64,000 bases of DNA from Tetraselmis striata. Its lineage: Eukaryota; Chlorophyta; Chlorodendrophyceae; Chlorodendrales; Chlorodendraceae. The position numbers and the translations under genes were made by a program. Positions 45,586-54,870 of the stretch are shown here, piece by piece. The first letter of the stretch is position 1. Each line of letters starts with the position of its first letter. The notes under the pieces were generated by a model. The model worked only from the letters and a program-made list of their open reading frames with translations. It was not told the origin of the DNA and made no database searches. The stretch covers positions 114,906-178,905 of the forward strand of contig VCJN01003296.1 of NCBI GenBank assembly GCA_006384855.1, in the 5' to 3' direction.

Positions 45586-48500
45586 TCATCTGCGTAGCCG
45601 CAGCATCAGCAACGGCCATTCGCGCCGCCGACCCCTGCTAGCAGTGCTGGCGGAAACCGCTTCTGTCCAGATGTATGTGACCAGCCTGCCTTGCACGATG
45701 CTGAGTGGGAAGACGAATAAGTCCGGCCGGAATGCTGCATTCACAGCGCCTTCCCATATCCCGGTGTTGATTGGGGCTGATGGAAGCCGACTTCCACGGT
45801 AGGCGTCTCCAACTCCAAAGACAACCGGAGGCGAAGCCAGGGGGTTGTCCAAGGCGTAGCACTCTGCCACAACTAAATATCTTACCTCAACCTAGAATAT
45901 CTCCTGGAACCTATCATGGTTCTCTCCCTCTGCAGCCCCAGTTGGCACTAAGTCCATACTGACTCTCTGTTGCGTCGCCGCGGGATATTGTAGTCAAGGG
46001 GCACAAGGGCTGCACCCCAGCTCTCTCACCGCCGGGCTGTATATACCCATGCATTACCCTTCGGCAAGCGGATGTACGCGCGCGAGTAGTACACCGTGTA
46101 GGATCCCCGGCCCGGCTTTATCGCTATCATCGGGCCATAGTACGTCAACATGTAACAATCCGGCGGATGATCGATGCAAGTGTGCTTTTAATGCTGTACT
46201 ATCACACGAGGCATACATCCATGCAAGCAGGAATGTAAAGCACTTACTTGATGTTCGGAGTATCATCCCTCAACTGCTGCACCTGCAGCCCATCGGGGCG
46301 ATAGTGATCAACGTACTGCTTGAAGAGTGCGGCATTGTGGTCATGCACATTGACGCCCTCCTCGCAGCAAGCTTCCTCCACCACCTTCTCGTCGAGTGCG
46401 CGACCCACTGCATCTTGATGTGCGTGGCGATTCTTCGCCGCTGCAGATCCCCCCACACTGCCCCGATCCCGCCGCATGCTAACAAGCAAGTCATTGAAGA
46501 GGAGCTCAAAGTCCTCCAGTCGCATCTGTCCGCGCCGACAGCCAGGAGTGAGACAACATATGATGCAATTACACACGACTAGTGGGCCAATGCACACATG
46601 AAAGGGGGGGGCACCTGCTTCACGACCTCGACAGCAGCAGCCCTCTCCGGATGCTTGCTGCACTTGCCGACGATGATCTCCCGGAAGAACCTATCCAACA
46701 CACCGACAATATAGAAGGATTATATGAAATGTTGGATGGATGCATAAGATGCCTCGTTTGAAGCACATGGTATATGGAGGGGGGAGTCAGGCGGGGGGCG
46801 GGGGGGGGGGGCTCACCCCCCTCTCGAGGAACATCTCCACCTCACGCGCTGTGCAGCCACGAGCCTTCTCCACTAGCACGTGTAGATTGCTACACATCAG
46901 GCGGGTATCATCGCACAGATGCTCACGTATCTTGGCGAAGCGCTTCAAGTTGGCGACGCCATCGCCGCGCCGGCTGTCGATAGCCCTATTGATTTCCATT
47001 ATCCGCCCCAGGCGAGACGCTTCAGACTCGCCAAGCTTGGCATACAAAGCAAGGTCAGCTTTCAAATAGTGACGGCATACATCAGCGAGACACATGAACG
47101 CTGTGCGCCAGTGCTCCGGCAGCTTCTTTAGCAGGTCACTGCATAGAGCACAAAATCGACGATACTGAGATACTTAGTAGTGACGTGACAACGGTATGGG
47201 GGCACATACCCTGCAGTAGGACATGTAGAACAACATTCATACATAGGTAAATATCATGTACTACATATATTATATATGTTACAGATGTACACAGAGACGT
47301 ATGTACACATTTATGTATACATACATATATGTATATGTATGTAAGTATGTATATACACGCATATACATATATATGTAGATGTGTATATGCATATATATAT
47401 GTATATATGACTTGCTCCTGAGACTGTGTACAACAGGTGAAATCAGGAAGGTAGCAAGGTGGTGGTGAGGGCGGGTGGGGGGGCGCACTCCATTCCCACA
47501 TGGGCGTAAGTAAGGATGAAGTCTTAGAAGCTCTCCGCCGTCCAGTTAGGGAACATCGTAGACGTTCCACATATGGTGATGGGGGGGCGTCCCAAGTCAT
47601 TGGTGACCTTGATGATCTTCACCCGTTTGTCATATTCCTGTGAGCAGCATGCAGGTACATCATTTGCAAGTCAGCGTTGCAATTGCAAGCGACACGCAGG
47701 CAGACAAGCATGCATGCATGCACATCACACCTTGAAGAGATTATTGAACTTGATCTTGTTGCTACGTGGACCAGTTGGGTGCATCGACATCTCCCCCATC
47801 CTCATGAGGAAGGCCTTCACTACAATCGGAAGAATAGCATGATGTAATGGTAGAGCATGGGAGTTGACTATGCTGAAAGTCGCACCCAGAATGTCATACG
47901 CGGAGTGTACACGGGCGCAACCAATTTTTGATTTGGGCAGCTTTCCGCCAGCAGAGGCGCGATGGAGCGCCTCGAGCTCGGTGTCCGTCAGCACGTTGCC
48001 GTCATCTCCAACGAAGCATGCATGCACACACTGTTGGTATGGGGCTCGCAGAATGCACTGCACCTGCACTTCCCCCACCTCTCGCGCCATGGTAGCTCTC
48101 ACTCCCTCGCCACCGGGGATCACTAGGTGGAGCGCATGGTGCCATAGCTGTTCATTAGCCGCTGCAAAGTACCCCATGAAGCGCATAGCTCCATCCAAGT
48201 GGATGCCTTGGAAAAGGCACCACAAACACGCAAAGAAAGCGGCGTGGTAACCCCTTCCCGTCAACTTGTACCTGGCAGGGTAGTCGTTATGAAGAGCCCC
48301 CAAGAGGATCTTGGTTTTGCCAGTGGTGGGAGCAGTAGCAACTTCCTCTGCATGGGCAACGCATGATAATACCCATCACGAAAAAAGAAGTTGGCATGGT
48401 GCAATAACGATATGTATGTAACTGCTATGGCAAGACATGAGGGAAGGGGGGCCGCACCATCAGCGGGTGTATCGACATCAACATGTGATCTAGCATATGC

Positions 48501-48996
48501 CGATGCTGCATCTACCGCCGGTTCAGAGAGCCTGCCAAATGGCAATGGGATGCCGTGCGACTGTGGAATGACATCAAAACTTTCCTTCAAGAAAATGCAA
48601 GTATTGGGCGCTTCATGTGGCCCATGCACCATGAGCAGGATTTCAGAGTTGATTGGTCGCGCCGGCCGCACAGTGCATGCCGTAATAAAGCAGTGACATG
48701 ATATAGAGAAGGGGGTAATTCCGCAGAGCTATTGCAACGGCAGACTGAAACAACAGAAACTAGCGGGCAGGGCATTACCGTGGCACCTTGGCAACCCGCG
48801 CGACGTACGCACTCGCGGAGTGGTGTTTGAACTTCGTCAGTTGAATGCCGTCGATGCCAACGTCCATAATGAGGTTGGCCAGGTCGCCAATCGCTCCATA
48901 AGTAGTCTCCATCAAGGCTCTGCCGAAGTCGGAGTGCAAGAAAGCATTTTTCGACAAAACATCGCGGTATGGCCGGTTTGCGGCAGAGTCGGGGCG
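45586..48996 (-). CDS. CACTA/CMC-like transposase gene, eight exons, TAA and TAG in frame
   Basis: Putative cut-and-paste transposase. Exons (minus): about 48,996-48,787, 48,728-48,458, 48,347-47,731, 47,637-47,489, 47,138-46,817, 46,690-46,615, 46,525-46,248, 45,958-45,586, ending in TGA. Phases agree at every junction except 46,817/46,690, off by one beside a G6 run. The motifs MDVGIDGIQLTKFK, EILLMVHGPHEAPNTCIFL and LHNDYPARYKLTGRGYH...CLWC follow the D...GP...D-x-PA...C-x2-C layout of CACTA-type enzymes. The fourth exon reads NWTAESF-TAA-DFILTYAHVGM and splices in phase into DLLKKLPEHWRTAFM, so the TAA (47,524-47,526) lies inside the coding path. The last exon reads RFQEIF-TAG-VEVRYLVVAECYALDN (TAG 45,892-45,894). 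The first exon's 5' end is uncertain. Confidence 0.65.
47261..47410. repeat. AT-rich TATG/ATAC microsatellite inside an intron
   Basis: Imperfect TATGTA/CATATA repeats of about 150 bp lie in the intron between the fourth and fifth exons of the CACTA-like gene, unlike the GC-rich surroundings. Confidence 0.85.
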
Positions 48997-49075
48997 CCGG
49001 GTACAGGGGGCAATATCGAGTCAAAATGGGCACATTTACGGACTCGAAAATGTGCCCCCCACGTGATCGCTTAGA
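48996..49075 (+). repeat. Inverted copy of the 54.9-kb gene end
   Basis: The plus strand reads RGQYRVKMGTFTDSKMCPP. The minus strand at about 54,985-54,910 reads the nearly identical GKYRVKMGTFTDSKMCPP. Nucleotide identity is high over about 65 bp. The CACTA-like first exon begins right beside it, so the two elements are joined here. Confidence 0.85.
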
Positions 49076-49199
49076 CTTGTATATGTACCCACTTTTTGGG
49101 TACATTTCAGGTGCAATTCATAATTATACGAGAGTACTAACAATGACCATTCGCCGTGTCCTCTTCGCGCCCTCTCTGGCGTAAAGTACTACCCGCCTC

Positions 49200-51060
49200 A
49201 ACCTAGGTGGTGGGGCTACTTCGCGCCATTTTGCGCGCCACGGTGGCCCACTCTGTTAAGGATTTCACTCCTCGCTGCTCGAAGCTCCAAGAGACCTGCT
49301 GCAGCGCCGCCGTTTTGGGAGCCATCTCCGCCGGACCCCGCTGGCAGTGGTTGAGATGCGGGCTTGGAGGACCCGCCAGCCTGACGCGGCGCCGCAACGA
49401 CCTGGTAGTAGCGGTCATCGACTAAGACGGGGGGGGGGGGGGGGGCTTTAGAGACCCGGCTCGGCAGGTCAAGCAGGTGTTGGTGACATAATAAGCGTTG
49501 CTTCTTGATGTGTTGAATGCCGCGCCGCATCTCGTTGTCGTTGCGCCAGTCGCGCACGGTGCGAATCGAGTAGCCACAGTGTTTTACAGTCTTGCTCTGG
49601 CACTCCCCGAAGAGGGCAGAATCCACGGCAGCGTACCACTAATCTACGGAAAAGTCCGGCGCAACAGCCTGCAAGACAAGGTTCCACGACGCACGGGAGT
49701 CGGGTGTGGAAAAGCGTCTCGTCGTTACAAGAGCTAGGAGCGACAGTACACGGGTTTTTACGCGAGATGCGGGCGTTCACCTGCCCCCGGTGCCGAGATG
49801 CGGTACCCCCACCGTCACGGTTGACTCTCTCCACCCTATGCATCTCTTGCTCGTCAGTCTTGCCAGCGGTGGCCTCAGCCACAGCTGGCAAGACTGACGC
49901 GAGCCTCCGGGTTCCAGTGCCGCATCTCTCTCGGCGCAACCGTCTGTACGACATGGTTCCACGACGCACAGAAGTCGGGTTTGGAAAAGCGTCTCGTCGT
50001 TACAAGAGCTAGGAGCGACAGTACACGGGTTTTTACGCGAGATGCGGGCGTTCATCTGCGGAGATGCGGTACCCCCACCGTCACGGTAAAATCTCTCCAC
50101 CCTATGTATCTCTTGCTCGTCAGTCTTGCCAGCGGTGGCCTCACCCACCGCTGGCAAGACTGACACGAGGATGTACTTGTCGTCCTCAAAGTGGGCCTCC
50201 GGGTTTCATTACCGCATCTCTCTCGGCGTAACCACCTGTAAGACAAGGTTCCACGACGCACGGGAGTCGGGTTTGGAAAAGCGTCTCGTCGTTACAAGAG
50301 CTAGGAGCGACAGTACACGGGTTTTTACGCGAGAGATGCGGGCGTTCACCTGCTCTTGCTGTCGAGATGCGGGTAATCCCACCCCTCACACTTAACTATC
50401 TCCACCCTCTGCATCTCTTGCTCGTCATTGTTGCCAGCGGTGGCCTGAGGCTCTTCCAAAAGGAGGAGTCGGCCCACGCTTCTTGGAATGCTTCTTGCGC
50501 AGCTTAATGGGCGACAAGCTGCTGCTCTTGCCTCCATAGGCGGAGACGCGGGTCGGGGAGGCGGAGATGCGGCACCGCCACGGGAAGATGTGGCCCTGCG
50601 ACTCCCACCAGCGGCACCCGATGGCGCCTGATGGCTTGACGTGGCTTCGCGTTTCGGCTTAGGCGCCTGGAAGGGTCGTCGTCCTCCAGCTCTATCGCCA
50701 TCTTGAAGGAGGACTCGGCCCGCGCTCCTTAGAATGCTTCTTGCGCAGCTTAATGGGCGACAAGCTGCTCTTGCCTCCCGTGCTCAACGCACCGTGCGGG
50801 CGCTTCGTCGCACTCGAAGGCTGAGGCTCACTCGGCTGCTTGGCAGTCTCCGAGGGACCAAGCCTGCTCGGGGGAGGGGCGGAGCTGCTCGAAGCTCTAT
50901 CAAGAGACCTGCTGCAGCGCCGTTTTGGGAGCCATCTCCGCCGGACCCCGGTGGCGGCGGTTGAGATGCGGGCTTAGAGGACCCGCCAGCCTGACGCGGC
51001 GCCGCTACGACCTGGTAGTAGCGTTCGTCGACCAAGACGGTGGGGGGTAAAGAGCTGGCT
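49200..51060 (-). pseudogene. Copies of the 53-kb element gene, partly tandemly repeated
   Basis: A 49,626-49,216 frame reads SKTVKHCGYSIRTVRDWRND...RYYQVVAAPRQAGGSSKPAS and is paralogous to the gene at 53,459-54,602. A second partial copy at 51,035-50,784 again has RYYQVVAAPRQAGGSSKPAS. Between them, a unit starting GTTCCACGACGCAC is repeated three times (49,681, 49,955, 50,248). Only fragments are present. The helix-turn-helix-like TVRDWRNDNEMRRGI suggests a DNA-binding or transposase-related protein, but the family is not identified. Confidence 0.6.
49681..50530. repeat. Three tandem copies of a 274-293-bp unit
   Basis: Units begin at 49,681, 49,955 and 50,248 with shared blocks AAAGCGTCTCGTCGTTACAA and TACACGGGTTTTTACGCGAG. 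The first two copies each carry an inverted repeat around GTCAGTCTTGCCAGC; the third has only the left arm. Similar single-copy sequence reappears near 53,030-53,100. Confidence 0.9.
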
Positions 51061-52160
51061 CGGCAACCTTCCAGTATGAGGATTTTTATGACAAAAGGGG
51101 ATGTAATTGCCCATATGCTTTACAATACTATACAGATTGCAAGGAAGTACCACTAAGTCCTGATATTTGCTCGCGGCACGCCGCAGATTGCTGCAGCGCT
51201 GCACCGCAGATGCTGCCTTAAGGCATGCTTTAATTGTCTAGATGGCTGCAAACCATTTAGTATGCGGGGCTGCATGGCACAGAAGGGATGTGAACACGCA
51301 CCGGCTTGACGATACTATACATATTTGCAAGGCAGTAGGGCTAATACCTGATAATAGCTGGCGGCACGCCGCAGATTGCTACAGCCATTTTTGCCTAGAT
51401 GGCTGCAAACCATTTCGTATGCGGGGCTGCATGGCATGAAAGGGATGTGAACACGCACCGGCTTGACGATACTATACAGATTGCAAGGCAGTACGGCTAA
51501 TACCTTATATTTGCTGGCGGCACGCCGCAGAGTGCTGCAGCGCTGCACCGCAAATGCTGCCTTTAAGCATGCTTTGATTGTCTAGGTGGCTGCAAACCAT
51601 TTAGTATGCGTGGTTGCATGGCATAGAAGGGATGTGAACACGCATCGGCTTGACGATACTATACAGATTGCAAGGCAGTACGGCTAATACCTTATATTTG
51701 CTGGCGGCACACCGCAGATTGCTGCAGCCATTTGCCTAGATGGCTGCAACCCATTTATTAATATGCGGGGCTGCATTGCATAGAAGGGATGTGAACACGC
51801 ACCGGCTTGACGATACTATACAGATTGCAAGGCAGTACCTCTAGTGCCTGACATTTCCCGGCGGCACGCCGCAGATTGCTGCAGGGCAGCGCCGCAGATG
51901 CTGCCTTTAGGCATGCTTTAACTGCCTAGATGGCTGCAAACCATTTATAAGTATGCGGGGCTGCATGGCATGAAAGGGATATAAACACGCACCTGCTTGA
52001 CGATACTATACGGATTGCAAGGCAGTAGGGCTAATGCTTGATATTTGCTGGCAACACGCCGCAGATTGCTGCACCGCTGCACCGCAGATGCTGCCTTTAA
52101 GCATGCTTTGATTGCCTAGATGGCTGCAAACCATTTAGTATGCGGGGCTGCATGAATCAC
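51060..52160. repeat. Satellite array, units of about 155 and 190 bp
   Basis: The phrase CTAGATGGCTGCAAACCATT recurs near 51,238, 51,395, 51,583, 51,736, 51,926 and 52,116, with the shared core CGATACTATACAGATTGCAA. Spacings are about 157, 188, 153, 190 and 190 bp. The difference comes from the presence or absence of a block with GCTGCCTTTA.GCATGCTTT. The array runs directly into the 30-bp minisatellite at 52,166. Confidence 0.9.
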
Positions 52161-52165
52161 CAACA

Positions 52166-52536
52166 TGCGCCGCCCGCCGCGCGTTGGCGTCCCGCTGCGC
52201 GGCCCGCCGCGCGTTGGCGCCCCGCTGCCCCGGCCGCCGCGCGTTGGCGCCCCGCTGCCCCGGCCGCCGCGCGTTGGCGCCCCGCTGCCCCGGCCGCTGC
52301 GCGTTGGCGCCCCGCTGCCCCGGTCGCCGCGCGTTGGCGCCCCGCTGCCCCGGCCGCCGTGCGTTGGCGCCCCGCTGCCCCGGCCGCGGCGCGTTGGCGC
52401 CCCGCTGCCCCGGCCGCGGCGCTTGGCGCCCCGCTGCCCCGGCCGCGGCGCCTTGGCGCCCCGCTGCCCCGGCCGCGGCGCCTTGGCGCCCCGCTGCCCC
52501 GGCCGCGGCGCCTTGGCGCCCCGCTGCCCCGGCCGC
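52166..52536. repeat. Second array of the 30-bp minisatellite, about 12 units, inverted
   Basis: The unit reads (C/G)CGCGTTGGCGCCCCGCTGCC plus CCGGCCG, the reverse complement of the 20.2-21.5-kb unit with one consistent difference (GCGGGGCGCC versus GCGCGGCGCC). Units here vary more, and the last four are 29-30 bp with GGCGCCTTGGCGCC. Confidence 0.95.
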
Positions 52537-52692
52537 GCTAGCAAAGGAAGTGCGGTTTGTGAAATCGACGGACAGGAGTCGATTCAACTCTTATCTGCGG
52601 TTGAGAATGATTTGTTATGATCGTTGACTATGATTAATAAGGTATTGTCCAGGGAGCTATGGCAGCGAATTTCAAGCTGCATGAAACCCTTG

Positions 52693-53079
52693 TCACGGAC
52701 CAGACACGAACTCACGTTGCTTGCCGAGGTGCTCCGAGAGGTGCGCTCTTAAAGTCGCCGAATCTCTTCCGACGACCAACCACAAGGCGCGTCCGTTGGT
52801 TTCGGGGTTTCTTGGGTGCTTTGACGCGATGAAAAGTACACGATTCGCTGTCAACAGGCTGTCGAGGTAGACCATTCGCGGGAGGGGCCCTTGCGTCAAG
52901 TAGATGCTCGGAATTTGCACGCGATAGATTTCCGCCTTGGAGGCCGCCAGCAACGGTAGGAGGACATCCAGGTGAGTGAACCAAGGCGACGTGACAACGA
53001 CAAAGGGCTCCTTGGACAGGGCAGCGTTACAAGTAGAGCTAGGAGCGACAATACACGGGTTTGTACATGAGAGATACAT
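52693..53079 (-). CDS. ORF of the repeated element, 128 residues
   Basis: The open frame ends in TGA at 52,693. It reads FVVVTSPWFTHLDVLLPLLA, IYRVQIPSIYLTQGPLPRMV, LLTANRVLFIASKHPRNPET and LWLVVGRDSATLRAHLSEHL, with regular hydrophobic periodicity typical of a folded domain. The first residues come from the repeated segment also seen at 49.7-50.3 kb (TACACGGGTTTTTACG-like). It lies downstream, on the same strand, of the 53,459-54,602 gene and may be its continuation. No family recognised. Confidence 0.5.
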   Translation of the reverse strand: MYLSCTNPCIVAPSSTCNAALSKEPFVVVTSPWFTHLDVLLPLLAASKAEIYRVQIPSIYLTQGPLPRMVYLDSLLTANRVLFIASKHPRNPETNGRALWLVVGRDSATLRAHLSEHLGKQREFVSGP

Positions 53080-53458
53080 TAAATAGGAGGCCGAGATGTC
53101 CGCGCAGGCGGCGTTACGGGCTTTGCGTCCCGAGATGAGGGCTTTTTGGGCGGAGATGTGGGTCGGGGACGCAGAGATGGGGCACCGCCACGGGAAGGTG
53201 TGGCAAGGCGACTTCCAGCAGCGGCACCCGAAGGCGCCTGGCGGCTTGACCGGGTTTCGCGTTTCGGCTTAGGCGCCTGGAAGGGGTCGTCGGCCTCCAA
53301 TTCTTTCGCCATCTTCAAAGGAGGACTCGGCCCGCGCTTCTCGGAACGCTTCCTACGCAGCTTCATGGGCGACAAGGTGGTCTTGCCTCCTGTGCTCAAC
53401 GCACCGTGCGAGCGCTTCGTCGCTCTCGAAGGCTGAGGCTCACTCGGCGGCTTGGCAG

Positions 53459-54602
53459 TCACCGAGGGACCAAACCTGCTCGAGGGAGGGGCGGAGCTGC
53501 TCGAAGCTCGAGGAGACCTGCTGCAGCGCCGTTTTGGGAACCATCTCCACCGGACCCCGCTGGCGGTGGTTGAGATGCGGGCTTGGAGGACCCGCCAGCC
53601 TAACGAGGCGCCGCTACGACCTGGTAGTAGCGGTTGTCGACCAAGACGGTGCGGGGTGTCGAGCTGCCTTGGCAGGGCTGGCAGGTGTTGGTGGACTTCG
53701 TGAAGCGTTTGTTCTTGATTTGTTGAATGCCGCGCCGCATCTCGTAGTCGTTGTACCATTCGCGCACGCTGCGAATCGAGTAGCCACAGTGTTTCACAGT
53801 TTTCGCCGAGCATTGGGTCGACAAGTGGCGCTTCTTGTTGAAGGGGGGTCGTGGAGATGGTCTATGTAGGGAAGGGGGGGGGGGACGTGTGAGAATCTTT
53901 TCCCTCACGCGCGAAGATGCGCACACGTTTGAGGTTCTGTTGACAAGGGGCGAGAGGTTACCATTTTGCTCCCACTTGTGGCGCTTGTGGCGGGGCTCGT
54001 TTGTCCAGGCGGACACCCTCCGACAGTATTGGGCCCCTCCTCCTCCTCCTCCTCCTCCTCCGCTCACTGTCCGTGCTCATCCTCATGAATCGTGGCCAAA
54101 GGTTCACCTTGACCGGCTCCATAATGTTCGACATCGGTCTGGGTGAGTTGAGATCCCTGAGGTGCGCGATGGCGAGGTGCGCTTAACGCAGCCCACGGCG
54201 CCGAGATGAGTGATGCTAACGAAGATGCGAGTCCGCGTACCGTTGGAGTCGCTCGGGGAGTGGGTCCAAAGGTGGCACGCCTTGAGGCTCGGGGTTAGGC
54301 TGAGGCCCCGGCTCGGCCAAAGGCTGCGAATCTCCGCAGTACCAAGGCCATGGCGGTCCGCTTCGATGTTGCCCACCGCTCGGTTGCAGGGGGCTTATGG
54401 GCTGAGTCGTGGGTATTGGAGCATGAGACGCCCTCCTGCCCGACCGCAAGTGCATCTGCGGAGAATCTTGCGCCATGGGGGTCACTAGCAGTGGGTCGGG
54501 AGCCGTCGTTGGCTCGAAACCAAGCGCAGCTGCAGATGCCCCCGCCACCGGAGTCTTCAACCGGGCAGAGGTGCGTTTTCCTTTGCGGGGACGGTCTGCC
54601 AT
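53459..54602 (-). CDS. Element gene with HTH-like region, interrupted only by TAA/TAG
   Basis: Starts MADRPRKGKRTSARLKTPVA (54,602) and runs to SHLR, TAG (54,216-54,218), HHSSRRRGLR, TAA (54,183-54,185), AHLAIAHLRDLNSPRPMSNI, EPVKVNLWPRFMRMSTDSER. A one-base change in an AGG microsatellite (about 54,040-54,065) leads to AQYCRRVSAWTNEPRHKRHK, then KTVKHCGYSIRSVREWYNDY and VVAAPR, TAG (53,600-53,602), AGGSSKPASQPPPAGSGG, ending TGA at 53,459. In the paralogues at 49.4 and 51.0 kb the last TAG is CAG. Function unknown; the HTH-like stretch and repeat context suggest a transposon protein. Confidence 0.5.
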
Positions 54603-54870
54603 GCTTTTGTGAACCAAGATGCGTGAAGATGCCTCCCTAAACAAAAGCGCGAGGGTGCTTGCGAGTGATAGAAGAGTGAAAAGCACAGCGACGGAGTAGC
54701 ATTCGAGGCAAAAACGGTTAGCATGGACTGGTAGCGGCGCATCTCGTCAAGGGGCGGTGGACAGATGCGTAGTACATAGTGCAGTATAGGTAAAGGGTAC
54801 CTCGTACAGTGTTGGCAAGAATGTGTGAAAGGCCAGTTTCACAGTACATTCGTACGGTATTGGGCGTTAC

